Notes: generated by a model from the sequence alone, not told the origin. 47,012 nucleotides of DNA from Lachnospiraceae bacterium (GCA_028724245.1 JAQYDI010000072.1:1-47012), one strand, 5' to 3'. Positions 16,115-26,154 are shown, counted from the stretch's first letter. Program-made: numbers and translations.

Positions 16115-16605
16115 TGGCTCAAAAAGCAACTGTTCCTTTCACAGGAACAAAAGAACAGGAAGGGGAACTGTTAAAAGTAATTGCTGAACTGAAAGACACA
16201 AAAGGTGCTTTAATGCCGATCATGCAGAAAGCCCAGGATATTTACGGATATCTTCCTATCGAAGTTCAGAAGATTATTTCTGATAATACCGGTATCCCTC
16301 TGGAAAAAATTTATGGTGTAGCAACATTCTATGCACAGTTTGCACTTCAGCCGAAGGGTAAATTCAGAATTTCCGTCTGTCTTGGTACAGCATGCTATGT
16401 AAAAGGCTCCGGAAAGATTTACGAAAAGCTTCAGGAAGTTCTGAACCTGAAAGAGGGCGAATGCACACCGGACGGCAAATTCTCTCTGGAATCCTGCCGC
16501 TGCGTAGGTGCATGTGGTCTTGCGCCGGTTATGATGATCAATGACGATGTTCATGGGCGTCTGTTACCGGATGATGTTGAAAAGATTTTAGCACAGTATA
16601 ATTAG
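16114..16605 (+). CDS. hydC: NADH-dependent [FeFe]-hydrogenase subunit C (NuoE-like)
   Basis: A 163-residue thioredoxin-like [2Fe-2S] protein of the NuoE/HoxE family. Cluster ligands lie in CLGTAC and in SCRCVGACGLAP, the classic four-Cys arrangement. The N-terminal helical part (IMQKAQDIYGYLP, IPLEKIYGVATFYAQF) is typical. It forms the electron-bifurcating or NADH-linked hydrogenase with HydB and HydA, encoded immediately downstream. AAGGAGGT gives the start, overlapping the stop of a possible leader peptide. The next gene begins 13 bases later. Confidence 0.92.
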   Translation: MAQKATVPFTGTKEQEGELLKVIAELKDTKGALMPIMQKAQDIYGYLPIEVQKIISDNTGIPLEKIYGVATFYAQFALQPKGKFRISVCLGTACYVKGSGKIYEKLQEVLNLKEGECTPDGKFSLESCRCVGACGLAPVMMINDDVHGRLLPDDVEKILAQYN

Positions 16606-16618
16606 GAGGAGGACCGTA

Positions 16619-18505
16619 ATGAAATCTCTTGAAGAATTAAATGCCATAAGAGACAAAATGGCTGACCTCGTTGGATTCAGATCTGAAGAAAAGGGTGTTG
16701 AAAGAAAAGCATGCCAGTATGAACGTCAGGTACTGGTTTGTGCAGGTACCGGATGTACTTCCTCAGGAAGTCTGAAGATTGCTGATGCTCTTGAAGCGGA
16801 AATCGAAAAAGCCGGCCTGAAAGATAAAGTTTGTGTAATCAGAACCGGATGCCACGGTCTGTGTGCTCTGGGCCCGGTTATGATCATCTATCCCGAAGCA
16901 GCTTTCTATTCCAAGATGGAACTGGAGCATGTTCCGGAAATCGTTGCTGAACATCTGGTAAAAGGCAACGTTGTTACCAAGTATCTCTACAAGGAAACCG
17001 TTACTGATGAAGGCATCATCTCCATGCACGAGACACCTTTCTACAAGAAACAGTACCGTGTTGCTCTGAGAAACTGTGGTGTTATCGATCCTGAGAATAT
17101 CGAAGAATATATCGCAAGAGACGGCTATCAGGCACTGAACAAGGTTCTGACTTCCATGACTCAGAAGGAAGTTGTAGACTGCGTTATGGCATCCGGTCTT
17201 CGTGGACGCGGGGGCGGCGGATTCCCTACCGGTAAGAAGTGGCTGTTTGCTATGGGCGGCGAACCCGGAACACAGAAATATGTATGCTGCAACGCCGACG
17301 AAGGTGACCCGGGTGCATTCATGGATCGTTCCGTACTGGAAGGCGATCCTCATGTAGTACTGGAAGCTATGGCTATCGCAGGTTATGTAATCGGCGCTAA
17401 TCAGGGTTACATTTATGTACGTGCTGAATACCCGATTGCTGTACAGCGTCTGGAGATCGCTATCAAGCAGGCTGAAGAATACGGCATGCTGGGCGACAAC
17501 ATTTTCGGAACCGGCTTCTCATTCCGTATCGGTCTGAGACTTGGTGCAGGTGCATTCGTATGTGGTGAAGAGACTGCTCTGATGACTTCCATCGAAGGTA
17601 ATCGTGGTGAGCCTCGTCCCCGTCCTCCTTTCCCTGCAGTAAAGGGTCTGTTTGCAGCACCTACCATCCTGAACAACGTTGAAACATATGCTAACATTCC
17701 TCAGATCATCCTCCGCGGTGCTGACTGGTTCTCCGCTATGGGTACTGAAAAATCACCGGGTACCAAGGTATTCGCACTTGGCGGTAAAGTTAACAACGTA
17801 GGTCTGGTAGAAATTCCCATGGGTACAACCCTGCGTGAGATCGTTGAAGAAATCGGCGGCGGTATCCCCAACGGCAAGAAGTTCAAAGCAGCACAGACCG
17901 GCGGTCCTTCCGGCGGATGCATCCCTGCTTCCAATTTCGATGTTCAGATCGATTACGATAACCTGATCGCAATCGGCTCCATGATGGGTTCCGGCGGTCT
18001 GATCGTTCTGGATGAAGATGACTGTATGGTTGATATCGCTAAATTCTTCCTTGAATTTACTGTTGATGAATCCTGTGGTAAGTGTACACCTTGCCGTATC
18101 GGTACAAGAAGACTGCTTGAGATGCTGACCAAGATTACAGAAGGCAAAGCAGAACTTGCTGATCTGGATAAGATCAAAGAACTGTGCTACCATATGAAAT
18201 CCAGTTCTCTGTGTGCTCTGGGCCAGACAGCTTCCAACCCGGTACTGTCTACCATGAAGTTCTTTGAAGACGAATATATCGCTCATGTTGTTGATAAGAA
18301 GTGTCCTGCCGGCGTATGCAAGAGCCTGCTTCACTACGAAATCGATGAAGAGAAATGTATCGGATGTACTCTGTGTGCTAAGAACTGCCCTGTTGGTGCG
18401 ATTACCGGTGAGAAGAAGAAACCTCATACAATTGATACTTCCAAGTGTATTAAGTGTGGTGTATGTGCTTCCAAGTGTAAGAAGAGCGCGATCGTAAAGA
18501 AATAA
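16619..18505 (+). CDS. hydB: NADH-dependent [FeFe]-hydrogenase subunit B (NuoF-like)
   Basis: A 628-residue flavoprotein subunit. The N-terminal thioredoxin-like domain has [2Fe-2S] ligands (CAGTGCTSSG, RTGCHGLCALGP). The NuoF core has the NADH/FMN glycine-rich stretch (GLRGRGGGGFPTGKKW, CNADEGDPGAFMDR). A [4Fe-4S] site (ESCGKCTPCRIGT) follows, and the C-terminus carries two more ferredoxin sites (CIGCTLCAKNCP, CIKCGVCASKCK). This layout is that of HydB from trimeric hydrogenases, the site of NAD reduction or oxidation. AGGAGGA precedes the ATG. It lies between hydC and hydA with short gaps, hence one operon. Confidence 0.93.
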   Translation: MKSLEELNAIRDKMADLVGFRSEEKGVERKACQYERQVLVCAGTGCTSSGSLKIADALEAEIEKAGLKDKVCVIRTGCHGLCALGPVMIIYPEAAFYSKMELEHVPEIVAEHLVKGNVVTKYLYKETVTDEGIISMHETPFYKKQYRVALRNCGVIDPENIEEYIARDGYQALNKVLTSMTQKEVVDCVMASGLRGRGGGGFPTGKKWLFAMGGEPGTQKYVCCNADEGDPGAFMDRSVLEGDPHVVLEAMAIAGYVIGANQGYIYVRAEYPIAVQRLEIAIKQAEEYGMLGDNIFGTGFSFRIGLRLGAGAFVCGEETALMTSIEGNRGEPRPRPPFPAVKGLFAAPTILNNVETYANIPQIILRGADWFSAMGTEKSPGTKVFALGGKVNNVGLVEIPMGTTLREIVEEIGGGIPNGKKFKAAQTGGPSGGCIPASNFDVQIDYDNLIAIGSMMGSGGLIVLDEDDCMVDIAKFFLEFTVDESCGKCTPCRIGTRRLLEMLTKITEGKAELADLDKIKELCYHMKSSSLCALGQTASNPVLSTMKFFEDEYIAHVVDKKCPAGVCKSLLHYEIDEEKCIGCTLCAKNCPVGAITGEKKKPHTIDTSKCIKCGVCASKCKKSAIVKK

Positions 18506-18522
18506 GGAGGGGTAGACTGATT

Positions 18523-20265
18523 ATGGAAAACGTTACAATCAAAATTAATGGTGTAGAAGTATCTGCTCCTGCTGGTTCTACAATCCTTGAGGCAGCAAGA
18601 TATGCCGGTATCGAAATTCCTACACTCTGCTATTTAAAAGATATCAATGAAATCGGCGCATGCCGTATGTGTGTTGTTGAAGTAAAGGGCGCAAGAAGCC
18701 TTGTTGCTGCCTGCGTATATCCCATCAATCCCGGTATGGAAGTTCTTACCAACAGCCCTGCTGTACAGCAGTCCAGAAAGAAAACTCTGCAGCTGTTACT
18801 GTCCAACCATGACAGAAGCTGTCTGTCCTGCGTACGCAGCGGCAACTGTGAACTGCAGACTCTGTGTAAAGAGCTGGGCGTTGATGACGATGGTTATTAT
18901 GATGGCTACAAACCTCATTATGAACTGGACACCAGTGCAGCTCATATGGTTCGTGACAACAATAAATGTATCCTCTGCCGCAGATGCGTTGCTGCCTGTG
19001 AAAAATGCCAGAGCATCGCTGTCATCGGCGCTAATGAACGTGGTTTCAAGACCTCTATCGGTTCCGCATTTGAGATGGGACTGGGTGAAACCAGCTGTGT
19101 ATCCTGTGGTCAGTGTATCGCTGTCTGTCCTGTAGGCGCGATCTATGAAAAGGACAGCACGCAGGAAATTTTCGATGCAATCAATGATCCTGATAAATTT
19201 GTAGCTGTTCAGGTTGCTCCCGCAGTACGTGCTGCACTGGGCGAAGAATTCGGTTACGAAATGGGTACTCCTGTTCAGGGACAGATGGCAGCAGCTCTCC
19301 GTCGCCTGGGCTTTGACAAAGTATTTGATACCAATTTTGGCGCTGACCTTACAATCATGGAAGAAGCTCATGAATTCCTGGATCGTGTACAGAACGGCGG
19401 CGTACTGCCCATGATTACCTCCTGTTCACCCGGATGGATCAAATTCTGCGAGCACTATTTCCCTGATATGCTTGATCACCTGTCATCCTGCAAATCTCCT
19501 CAGCAGATGTTCGGCGCAACTCTGAAGACATACTATGCACAGAAGATGGGTCTGGATCCCAAGAATATCGTCAGTGTCAGCGTAATGCCCTGTACAGCCA
19601 AGAAGTTTGAAATCGGACGTGACGATCAGAACGCAGCAGGCGTTCCCGATGTAGATATTGCTATTACTACAAGAGAACTTGCTCGTATGATCAAGAAATC
19701 CGGTCTTGATTTCAGAAAACTGCCTGAAGAAACATTTGACGATCCGTTAGGCGAAGGTACCGGCGCAGCTGTTATCTTCGGTGCAACCGGCGGCGTTATG
19801 GAAGCAGCTTTAAGAACAGCAGTTGAAACACTGACAGGTGAGACCCTGCAGAATGTTGAATTTACAGAAGTCAGAGGTGTTGATGGAATCAAGGAAGCTA
19901 CATATCCTGTAGCTGGAATGGAAGTTAAGGTTGCAGTTGCATCCGGTCTTGCCAATGCAAGAGAACTTCTGAACAAGGTTAAAGCCGGTGAAGCTGATTA
20001 TCAGTTCATCGAAATCATGGCATGCCCCGGCGGCTGTGTAAACGGCGGTGGACAGCCTCAGGTTCCTTCCAAGATCCGTAATGTAACAGATATCCGTGCA
20101 GAACGTGCAAAAGCACTGTACTCTCTGGATGAAGGCAACCCGGTAAGAAAGTCTCATGAGAATGAAAGCATCAAGAAGGTTTATGCTGAATTCTACGGCG
20201 AACCCGGAAGCCACAAAGCTCATGAAATTTTACATACCTCTTATGTAAAGAGAACCATCAACTAA
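18523..20265 (+). CDS. hydA: [FeFe]-hydrogenase catalytic subunit A (group A3-like)
   Basis: A 580-residue catalytic subunit. It has an N-terminal [2Fe-2S] domain (GACRMCVVEV), a His/Cys [4Fe-4S] motif (HDRSCLSCVRSGNCELQ), two ferredoxin sites (CILCRRCVAACEKC, CVSCGQCIAVCP) and the H-cluster domain with L1 TSCSPGW, L2 MPCTAKKFE and L3 ACPGGCVNGGGQP, then the short C-terminal helix found in NADH-linked enzymes. The second Cys of canonical TSCCP is Ser here; I believe this variant occurs in trimeric enzymes but cannot check. With HydB and HydC it should couple NADH and ferredoxin to H2. GGAGGGG precedes the start. Confidence 0.95.
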   Translation: MENVTIKINGVEVSAPAGSTILEAARYAGIEIPTLCYLKDINEIGACRMCVVEVKGARSLVAACVYPINPGMEVLTNSPAVQQSRKKTLQLLLSNHDRSCLSCVRSGNCELQTLCKELGVDDDGYYDGYKPHYELDTSAAHMVRDNNKCILCRRCVAACEKCQSIAVIGANERGFKTSIGSAFEMGLGETSCVSCGQCIAVCPVGAIYEKDSTQEIFDAINDPDKFVAVQVAPAVRAALGEEFGYEMGTPVQGQMAAALRRLGFDKVFDTNFGADLTIMEEAHEFLDRVQNGGVLPMITSCSPGWIKFCEHYFPDMLDHLSSCKSPQQMFGATLKTYYAQKMGLDPKNIVSVSVMPCTAKKFEIGRDDQNAAGVPDVDIAITTRELARMIKKSGLDFRKLPEETFDDPLGEGTGAAVIFGATGGVMEAALRTAVETLTGETLQNVEFTEVRGVDGIKEATYPVAGMEVKVAVASGLANARELLNKVKAGEADYQFIEIMACPGGCVNGGGQPQVPSKIRNVTDIRAERAKALYSLDEGNPVRKSHENESIKKVYAEFYGEPGSHKAHEILHTSYVKRTIN

Positions 20266-20299
20266 TTAAATATAACCAATCATCTTATTAACCTACAGG

Positions 20300-20327
20300 C
20301 CCCCCGGCAGAGAAATCTGTCGGGGGG
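20300..20327 (+). terminator. Hairpin after hydA
   Basis: CCCCCCGGCAGA and TCTGTCGGGGGG pair across a GAAA tetraloop (one G-U). There is no T-run, so it may stabilise the 3' end while the next hairpin terminates. Confidence 0.6.
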
Positions 20328-20351
20328 TCAACATGTGCGCAATATGTGTGC

Positions 20352-20407
20352 AATAAAAAAACAACCCCCGGTTTCAGAAACTGATCCTGAAACCGGGGGC
20401 TGTTTTG
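20352..20407. terminator. Bidirectional terminator between hydA and the rubrerythrin operon
   Basis: CCCCCGGTTTCAG (20365-20377) and CTGAAACCGGGGG (20387-20399) form a 13-bp perfect stem. An A-run precedes it and TGTTTT follows, so convergent transcripts can both stop here; the minus-strand U-run is the stronger. Confidence 0.9.
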
Positions 20408-20408
20408 G

Positions 20409-20738
20409 TTAGTCGAGAATCTCCATCAGTCTGCCGCAGCAGAAAGGAATGGGCTCTCCGGCTTTTACATGCAATGTTTTGTTGCAGGTAACGCAGTAAA
20501 CATCAGTATCATAAGGAGCCCGGATGACGGGAACTTCCTTTATCTCTTCCGCGGTAAGCCCATCAATATGGAAAGTCGCGGTCTTGTTCTCGGAAGGAGT
20601 ATAAACTCCGATTGGTGATAACTGCTTGGATCCGCCTACACAGTTACCCATCTTCACCCACAGAGCTTCCAGCTCAGCTGCTTCTGCAGCATGTTCGGGT
20701 GTAAATTCTACGATATCTTTATTAATGCGGATTTTCAT
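20409..20738 (-). CDS. Small desulforedoxin-like metal-binding protein
   Basis: A 109-residue protein with a C-terminal CVTCNKTLHV...PFCCGRLME pattern (CxxC then CCG), the ligand arrangement of desulforedoxin and desulfoferrodoxin N-terminal domains, suggesting one Fe or Zn bound by four Cys. The N-terminal 75 residues are not recognised. It lies 58 bases downstream of rubrerythrin on the same strand and ahead of the shared terminator. It is therefore probably cotranscribed under PerR and may act as an electron carrier or accessory in peroxide or oxygen reduction. GGAGGC precedes the ATG. Confidence 0.6.
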   Translation of the reverse strand: MKIRINKDIVEFTPEHAAEAAELEALWVKMGNCVGGSKQLSPIGVYTPSENKTATFHIDGLTAEEIKEVPVIRAPYDTDVYCVTCNKTLHVKAGEPIPFCCGRLMEILD

Positions 20739-20796
20739 CTTAATGCCTCCAATGCTGATCTATTGGTTACTTTTTGCCGGGATCTATCCGATCGAA

Positions 20797-21342
20797 TTAT
20801 TTACCAAAGTATCTGTCATGCAGTCCCTTGAATGCTTTGCCGTGACGAGCTTCGTCTCTTGCCATTTCATGAACGGTGTCATGGATAGCGTCCAGGTTAG
20901 CTGCTTTTGCACGCTTAGCCAGATCTGTCTTGCCTGCTGTAGCACCGTTTTCAGCTTCAATTCTTAATTCAAGATTCTTCTTGGTGCTGTCTGTGATCAC
21001 TTCGCCTAACAGTTCAGCAAACTTTGCAGCGTGTTCAGCTTCTTCCCAAGCAGCTTTTTCATAGTACAGACCGATTTCAGGATAACCTTCTCTGTGAGCA
21101 ACTCTTGCCATAGCCAGATACATACCTACTTCTGTACATTCACCGTTGAAGTTAGCTCTTAAATCTTCCATGATGTCTTCGCTGGAGCCCTGAGCTACAC
21201 CAACAACATGTTCGGATGCCCATGTCATCTCTTCAGCCTGTTCAACGAATTTGGAAGAGGGAGCGTTGCAAACGGGACATTTTTCGGGAGCTGCTTCGCC
21301 TTCTGCTACATAACCACATACCATACATACAAATTTCTTCAT
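20797..21342 (-). CDS. rbr: Rubrerythrin (rubredoxin domain first, reverse type)
   Basis: A 181-residue protein whose N-terminal rubredoxin domain ([25 protein letters not shown]) precedes a four-helix ferritin-like domain with the di-iron Glu/His motifs ([42 protein letters not shown]). This order is that of reverse rubrerythrins, which reduce H2O2 and O2 in anaerobes with electrons from NADH via a rubredoxin reductase. AAAGGAGAT lies before the start. It has a strong promoter with a PerR-type palindrome just downstream of the -10. Confidence 0.93.
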   Translation of the reverse strand: MKKFVCMVCGYVAEGEAAPEKCPVCNAPSSKFVEQAEEMTWASEHVVGVAQGSSEDIMEDLRANFNGECTEVGMYLAMARVAHREGYPEIGLYYEKAAWEEAEHAAKFAELLGEVITDSTKKNLELRIEAENGATAGKTDLAKRAKAANLDAIHDTVHEMARDEARHGKAFKGLHDRYFGK

Positions 21343-21409
21343 GTTCAGGATCTCCTTTAATTAAATATAGTTAATTGAAATATTAAAATGTTGCATCATA
21401 CTTTCTTTG

Positions 21410-21467
21410 AAACAGTAATTATTACTGTTTATGGCTTAACTTTATCATAGAATGTCTATCGTGTCAA
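21410..21467 (-). promoter_or_regulatory. Rubrerythrin promoter with PerR operator
   Basis: On the minus strand TTGACA (21462-21467) and TAAAGT (21439-21444) are 17 bases apart. A perfect 21-bp palindrome (21410-21430, half-sites AAACAGTAAT and ATTACTGTTT around a central T) covers the predicted start site. The half-site contains the TAAT core of Per boxes, and the same palindrome occurs before perR. Confidence 0.88.
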
Positions 21468-21506
21468 GTGTTAAATAAAATTAATTGAAAACTTTTTGCA
21501 GCAGGG

Positions 21507-21932
21507 TTAATGGGTGACGGAACCGGGGGTATCTTCTTCGCCCCTGGCAGGGTCTTTCTCTTCGCAGTCTTTACAGATGCCGTAAAAATAGGTCTGATGC
21601 CCTGTAATTCTGTGTTCTGTAAAGTTCTGTGCCAGTTCATTGATACTGTCAATAACCTGTATGGGAATATCATGAACAGCGCCGCATTTTGTGCAGATGT
21701 GATGATAATGCGGGGCGGTAATCCCGTCAAAACGATCAGATTCCCCAGTGCAGCTGACTTTTCGGATCTCTCCCAGCGAGCACATCAGATTGAGGTTCCG
21801 GTATACGGTTCCCAGGCTGATATTGGGATACTCTTTCCGGAGTTCCTGATAGATCACAGCGGCTGTGGGATGATCGGTTCTCTGCATGAGAAACATCTTG
21901 ATGGAATTTCTCTGACGACTGTTTTTCATCAT
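21507..21932 (-). CDS. perR: PerR peroxide-responsive repressor (Fur family)
   Basis: A 141-residue Fur-family repressor. The N-terminal winged helix ends in SLGTVYRNLNLM. Ligands expected for Bacillus PerR are all present: His in DHPTAA, Asp in RFDGIT, HxH in HYHHIC, and Asp five residues after CTKC. In Fur that last position is usually Glu, so PerR is the better call. Structural zinc is held by CTKC and CKDC. The start at 21932 (or the adjacent codon at 21929) follows GGAGGA. A longer frame starting at 21965 would begin inside the operator and is less likely. Confidence 0.88.
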   Translation of the reverse strand: MMKNSRQRNSIKMFLMQRTDHPTAAVIYQELRKEYPNISLGTVYRNLNLMCSLGEIRKVSCTGESDRFDGITAPHYHHICTKCGAVHDIPIQVIDSINELAQNFTEHRITGHQTYFYGICKDCEEKDPARGEEDTPGSVTH

Positions 21933-21957
21933 GGGAATCAGTTCCTCCAGTTCGTGA

Positions 21958-22011
21958 TAAAACAATAATGATTACTGTTTTATTTTACCATTGGTGGATA
22001 AGAAGTGTCAA
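21958..22011 (-). promoter_or_regulatory. perR promoter with autoregulatory operator
   Basis: TTGACA (22006-22011) and TAAAAT (21982-21987) are 18 bases apart on the minus strand. A 25-bp imperfect palindrome (21958-21982), with half-site TAAAACAATAAT and partner ATTACTGTTTTA, overlaps the start region. It differs from the rubrerythrin operator at two positions of the 21-bp core. Confidence 0.88.
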
Positions 22012-22023
22012 GAAAATTTTGAA

Positions 22024-22062
22024 ACTGTTCAGGCTTTTGCGGAGGAATGAAGCCTGAACAGT
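22024..22062 (-). terminator. Hairpin after the APC permease gene
   Basis: ACTGTTCAGGCTT and its exact complement form a 13-bp stem with a 13-base loop. On the minus strand TTTCAAAATTTT follows, so it can end the permease transcript. The outer nine bases (ACTGTTCAG) match the ends of the element at 15539-15684, which may be coincidence. Confidence 0.65.
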
Positions 22063-22110
22063 ATGGGAGAGAAGTAAATAAATGAGTTAAAATATTTTTC
22101 TTTCTGTTTT

Positions 22111-23634
22111 TTACGCGGCAAGCCTTTTAAGAACACGTTCAATAGCTTCATCGATAACCAGATCAAGCTCTGCATCATCTGCTTCAGGCATCAGTGTTGC
22201 TGCATCTTCATCGGAAATCAGTTCGACCAGCATACCGAAAGATTCTTTGTATTTTTTCTTGCAGACAATATAAAATACAACGCCTAACAGTGACCAGCCT
22301 CCGACCATGATCCATTCCTGCCATACAAGATTGCCGCCGGAGCCGGGAATGCAGTACATGAGAACCATAAATCCTGACATTAAAACTGCCATGGTTCCCA
22401 CGAATTTATATGCAGGAACTTTATAAGGTCTTGGCATATCAGGCTCTTTCTTTCTAAGGATCAGGAAAGAAAGAGAAACCATACAGTATGCCAGACAGCA
22501 GCCGAAATTACCTGCATCACAGATCCAGACCATCATTTTGCGGCCTGCCAGAGGTGCAAGCATAGTCAGCGCGCCGATCAGGTATAAAGAATTCACCGGT
22601 GTTTTGTATTTCGGGTGCAGTTTTGCAAAAAACGGAGGAATCATATAGGATTCAGCCATGGAATACATAGCTCTTGAACCGCCGATCATAAAGGAGTTCC
22701 ACGAAGTAACTATACCACACATACCTCCGACGATGACAACCTTGGCCATAACAGGAGTTCCAAACGCCTTTGCCATGGCATCTGCAGTTACAAGACCGGT
22801 ACCTGCTTCAGAAGCAGTAATGGCATCTCCATCCAGCACATAACCGACTGCCAGAATAACCAGTGCATAAAAGATAACAGCCAGTACAACGGATAAAATC
22901 AGCATTTTACCAATCTTTTTCAGAGGAACATTGATTTCCTCCGCAGCCTGTGGAATAACATCAAAACCGATAAAATAAAATGGTGTGACAACAGCTACTG
23001 CAAGGACATTTTTTATCATGGAGCCGCCTGTAGATCCCACAAACATCTGGCCGCTCAGGTTATCCACACTGCCGTTGATTACAGATGCCACAATCAGCAG
23101 AATACCGGCACCGCCAATGATCACTGTCAGTATCGTCTGCAGTACTGCCGCTGTTTTTGCTCCGAGAATATTGATTACCGTTATCAGAAATGCAAGCGTA
23201 ATTGCCACGGCAAGCCATGATGCATAAATATCAAATCCTGCAACACTGTACAGATATCCTTTCAGGAAACCCGGCCACAGATATGTAAGAATGGTCGGGA
23301 ATGCACATGCCTCAAAACAGGCAACTCCCACATATCCCAGAATAATTCCCCAGGTACATATGAATGAACCGTTGGGACCCATTGCCCGGTGGCTGAATAC
23401 ATGCTCGCCGCCGCACTGCGGCATGGCAGCTGTCAGCTCTGCGTAAGTAAGACCAACAAAGAAGATCATAACACCGCCAATTGCAAATCCAAGTGCTGCG
23501 CCGACAGCACCGCCTGTTTCGATCCATCCTCCTGAGGAGACTACCCAGCCCCAGCCAATCATCGCGCCAAAAGCAATCACCAGGATATCCCATGCACTAA
23601 ATACTTTGTCAAATTCCGATTTTTTCTGAGCCAT
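22111..23634 (-). CDS. APC-family amino acid permease
   Basis: A 507-residue membrane protein with about twelve to fourteen hydrophobic helices. Helix 1 carries the APC substrate-binding glycines (VIAFGAMIGWGWVVSSG), and GLTYAELTAAMP and PFYFIGFDVIPQAAEEI are family landmarks. A soluble acidic C-terminal tail (about residues 460-507, EDAATLMPEADDAELDLVIDEAI) is unusual and may regulate transport. Substrate is probably an amino acid or amine. AAAGAGGA before the ATG overlaps the end of the upstream gene (4-base gap), so the two are translationally linked. Confidence 0.85.
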   Translation of the reverse strand: MAQKKSEFDKVFSAWDILVIAFGAMIGWGWVVSSGGWIETGGAVGAALGFAIGGVMIFFVGLTYAELTAAMPQCGGEHVFSHRAMGPNGSFICTWGIILGYVGVACFEACAFPTILTYLWPGFLKGYLYSVAGFDIYASWLAVAITLAFLITVINILGAKTAAVLQTILTVIIGGAGILLIVASVINGSVDNLSGQMFVGSTGGSMIKNVLAVAVVTPFYFIGFDVIPQAAEEINVPLKKIGKMLILSVVLAVIFYALVILAVGYVLDGDAITASEAGTGLVTADAMAKAFGTPVMAKVVIVGGMCGIVTSWNSFMIGGSRAMYSMAESYMIPPFFAKLHPKYKTPVNSLYLIGALTMLAPLAGRKMMVWICDAGNFGCCLAYCMVSLSFLILRKKEPDMPRPYKVPAYKFVGTMAVLMSGFMVLMYCIPGSGGNLVWQEWIMVGGWSLLGVVFYIVCKKKYKESFGMLVELISDEDAATLMPEADDAELDLVIDEAIERVLKRLAA

Positions 23635-23638
23635 ATCT

Positions 23639-24256
23639 TCATCCTCTTTCCTGTATATTGAAGACCTTTTTCGCCAGATCTTCTATGTATTCAGCAGTCC
23701 CGTCTACTCCCAGCATACTGCTGTCGATCAACAGATTTCTATTGTGACGGTCGCCGCGGTTGCTCCCCGTAAAAGCGAGATGCCTTGTGTGATACCGTTT
23801 GTCTTTTTCATAAATCAGCAGCTTTGCATCTTTTTCTGACAGATTATGGCTCTCACAGACATTCCTGATCCGCACTTCATCCGGTGCATATATGAACACA
23901 CATAAAAGGTTCTCCTGACCTTTTAAAATATAATCTGCAGAGCGGCCGATAAATACACAGGATTCCCTGGCCGCCAGTTTCCGGATGATCTGTTTCTGTA
24001 CATGAATTGCACGATCTGTCAGATCCGAAAGTTTGGAGAAAGAACCTCTTTCCTGTCCCTCTACACCTTTTCCTGCTATTGTTACACCGGATTCTACCTT
24101 ATCCATAATATCCTGCGGAATACCAACTTCATCTATAATAGCATCCACAGTCTCGCGGTTATAAACCGGAATTCCCAGATCCTCTGCAATTTTTTTGCCA
24201 ATAGCATTTCCTTTTGCCCCATACTCACATCCAATGGTTATTACAAAATGCTGCAT
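23639..24256 (-). CDS. Cytidylate kinase-like protein
   Basis: A 205-residue P-loop protein of the cytidylate-kinase-like family. The N-terminus (FVITIGCEYGAKGNAIGKKIAEDLGIPVYNRE) has a degenerate Walker A region. RESCVFIGRSADYIL and the basic KDKRYHTRHLAFTGSNRGD segment follow the nucleotide-kinase plan. The true substrate of such stand-alone proteins is unknown. The ATG at 24256 follows GGGAGGTGA. It sits behind a promoter, a terminator-like hairpin and a structured leader element, and ahead of the permease gene, whose job it may regulate. Confidence 0.75.
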   Translation of the reverse strand: MQHFVITIGCEYGAKGNAIGKKIAEDLGIPVYNRETVDAIIDEVGIPQDIMDKVESGVTIAGKGVEGQERGSFSKLSDLTDRAIHVQKQIIRKLAARESCVFIGRSADYILKGQENLLCVFIYAPDEVRIRNVCESHNLSEKDAKLLIYEKDKRYHTRHLAFTGSNRGDRHNRNLLIDSSMLGVDGTAEYIEDLAKKVFNIQERG

Positions 24257-24274
24257 ATCAGTCACCTCCCTTGC

Positions 24275-24347
24275 TCCTTTCCGCCGCAGTATGATCTTTG
24301 CGGAGTGTTCTGTACAACAGAAAATGCAGTTTCCTGTTATACAAAAA
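24275..24347 (-). ncRNA. Structured leader element, copy B (also before valS)
   Basis: On the minus strand the element begins TTTTTGTATAACAGG and ends GCGGCGGAAAGGA. Ten pairs of a first hairpin (loop AAACTGCATT) and a second CUCCGC/GCGG hairpin match the copy at 30946-31020. Differences between copies keep every pair of the first stem. It lies between a terminator-like hairpin and the ribosome site of the cytidylate-kinase-like gene. Confidence 0.75.
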
Positions 24348-24379
24348 GACGCCAATGATCCCTCTGGATCATTGACGCC
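24343..24379 (-). terminator. Terminator-like hairpin inside the cytidylate-kinase-like leader
   Basis: On the minus strand a 14-bp stem with two G-U pairs (24366-24379 with 24348-24361, loop AGAG) is followed by five T's. It lies about 25 bases after the predicted transcription start and before the gene, so it would act as an attenuator unless bypassed. Confidence 0.75.
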
Positions 24380-24409
24380 GTTGTCTTCATTCTTTATTTT
24401 GTTGTGTAC

Positions 24410-24438
24410 AATATATCATACAAAAGCAGGTCTGTCAA
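24410..24438 (-). promoter_or_regulatory. Promoter of the cytidylate-kinase-like/permease operon
   Basis: TTGACA (24433-24438) and TATATT (24410-24415) are 17 bases apart on the minus strand. Nothing else is seen between here and the end of asnS at 24638. Confidence 0.8.
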
Positions 24439-24637
24439 TTTCGTTTTTACGTGTTTTATGGCTTTTTTCAATTTATTTGCTTATTATGTTGTACGTTATA
24501 TCGCACATATTGTTAAAAGACATACGTTTTTCCTGATATGCCTCATGGTAAATATTATTCTGAAGCTCATTTCCTTTCTGGCACTGTTTCCTGTTTTGCT
24601 GTAGTCGCTGAATCTGTCTGACTTTAAACAACTGCAG

Positions 24638-26029
<1,392 letters not shown>

Positions 26030-26154
26030 GAGTAAACCCTCCATTATATTGATTCTGTACCGTCATACTCTCTGAAGACAGGGTACGGGGTCGGAAATTA
26101 TGCTGTAAAAAAAGTCCGCCAGAGAAAGACAGATTACATTGAACGTTTTGTATC

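Noticed and set aside
22024-22062. A minimal copy of the 146-bp element
   Set aside because: Only nine outer bases match and the position suits a terminator for the permease, so the relation is too weak to claim.
24257-24403. A T-box in the cytidylate-kinase-like leader
   Set aside because: There is a terminator, but no T-box sequence or Stem I motifs and only about 25 bases before the hairpin.
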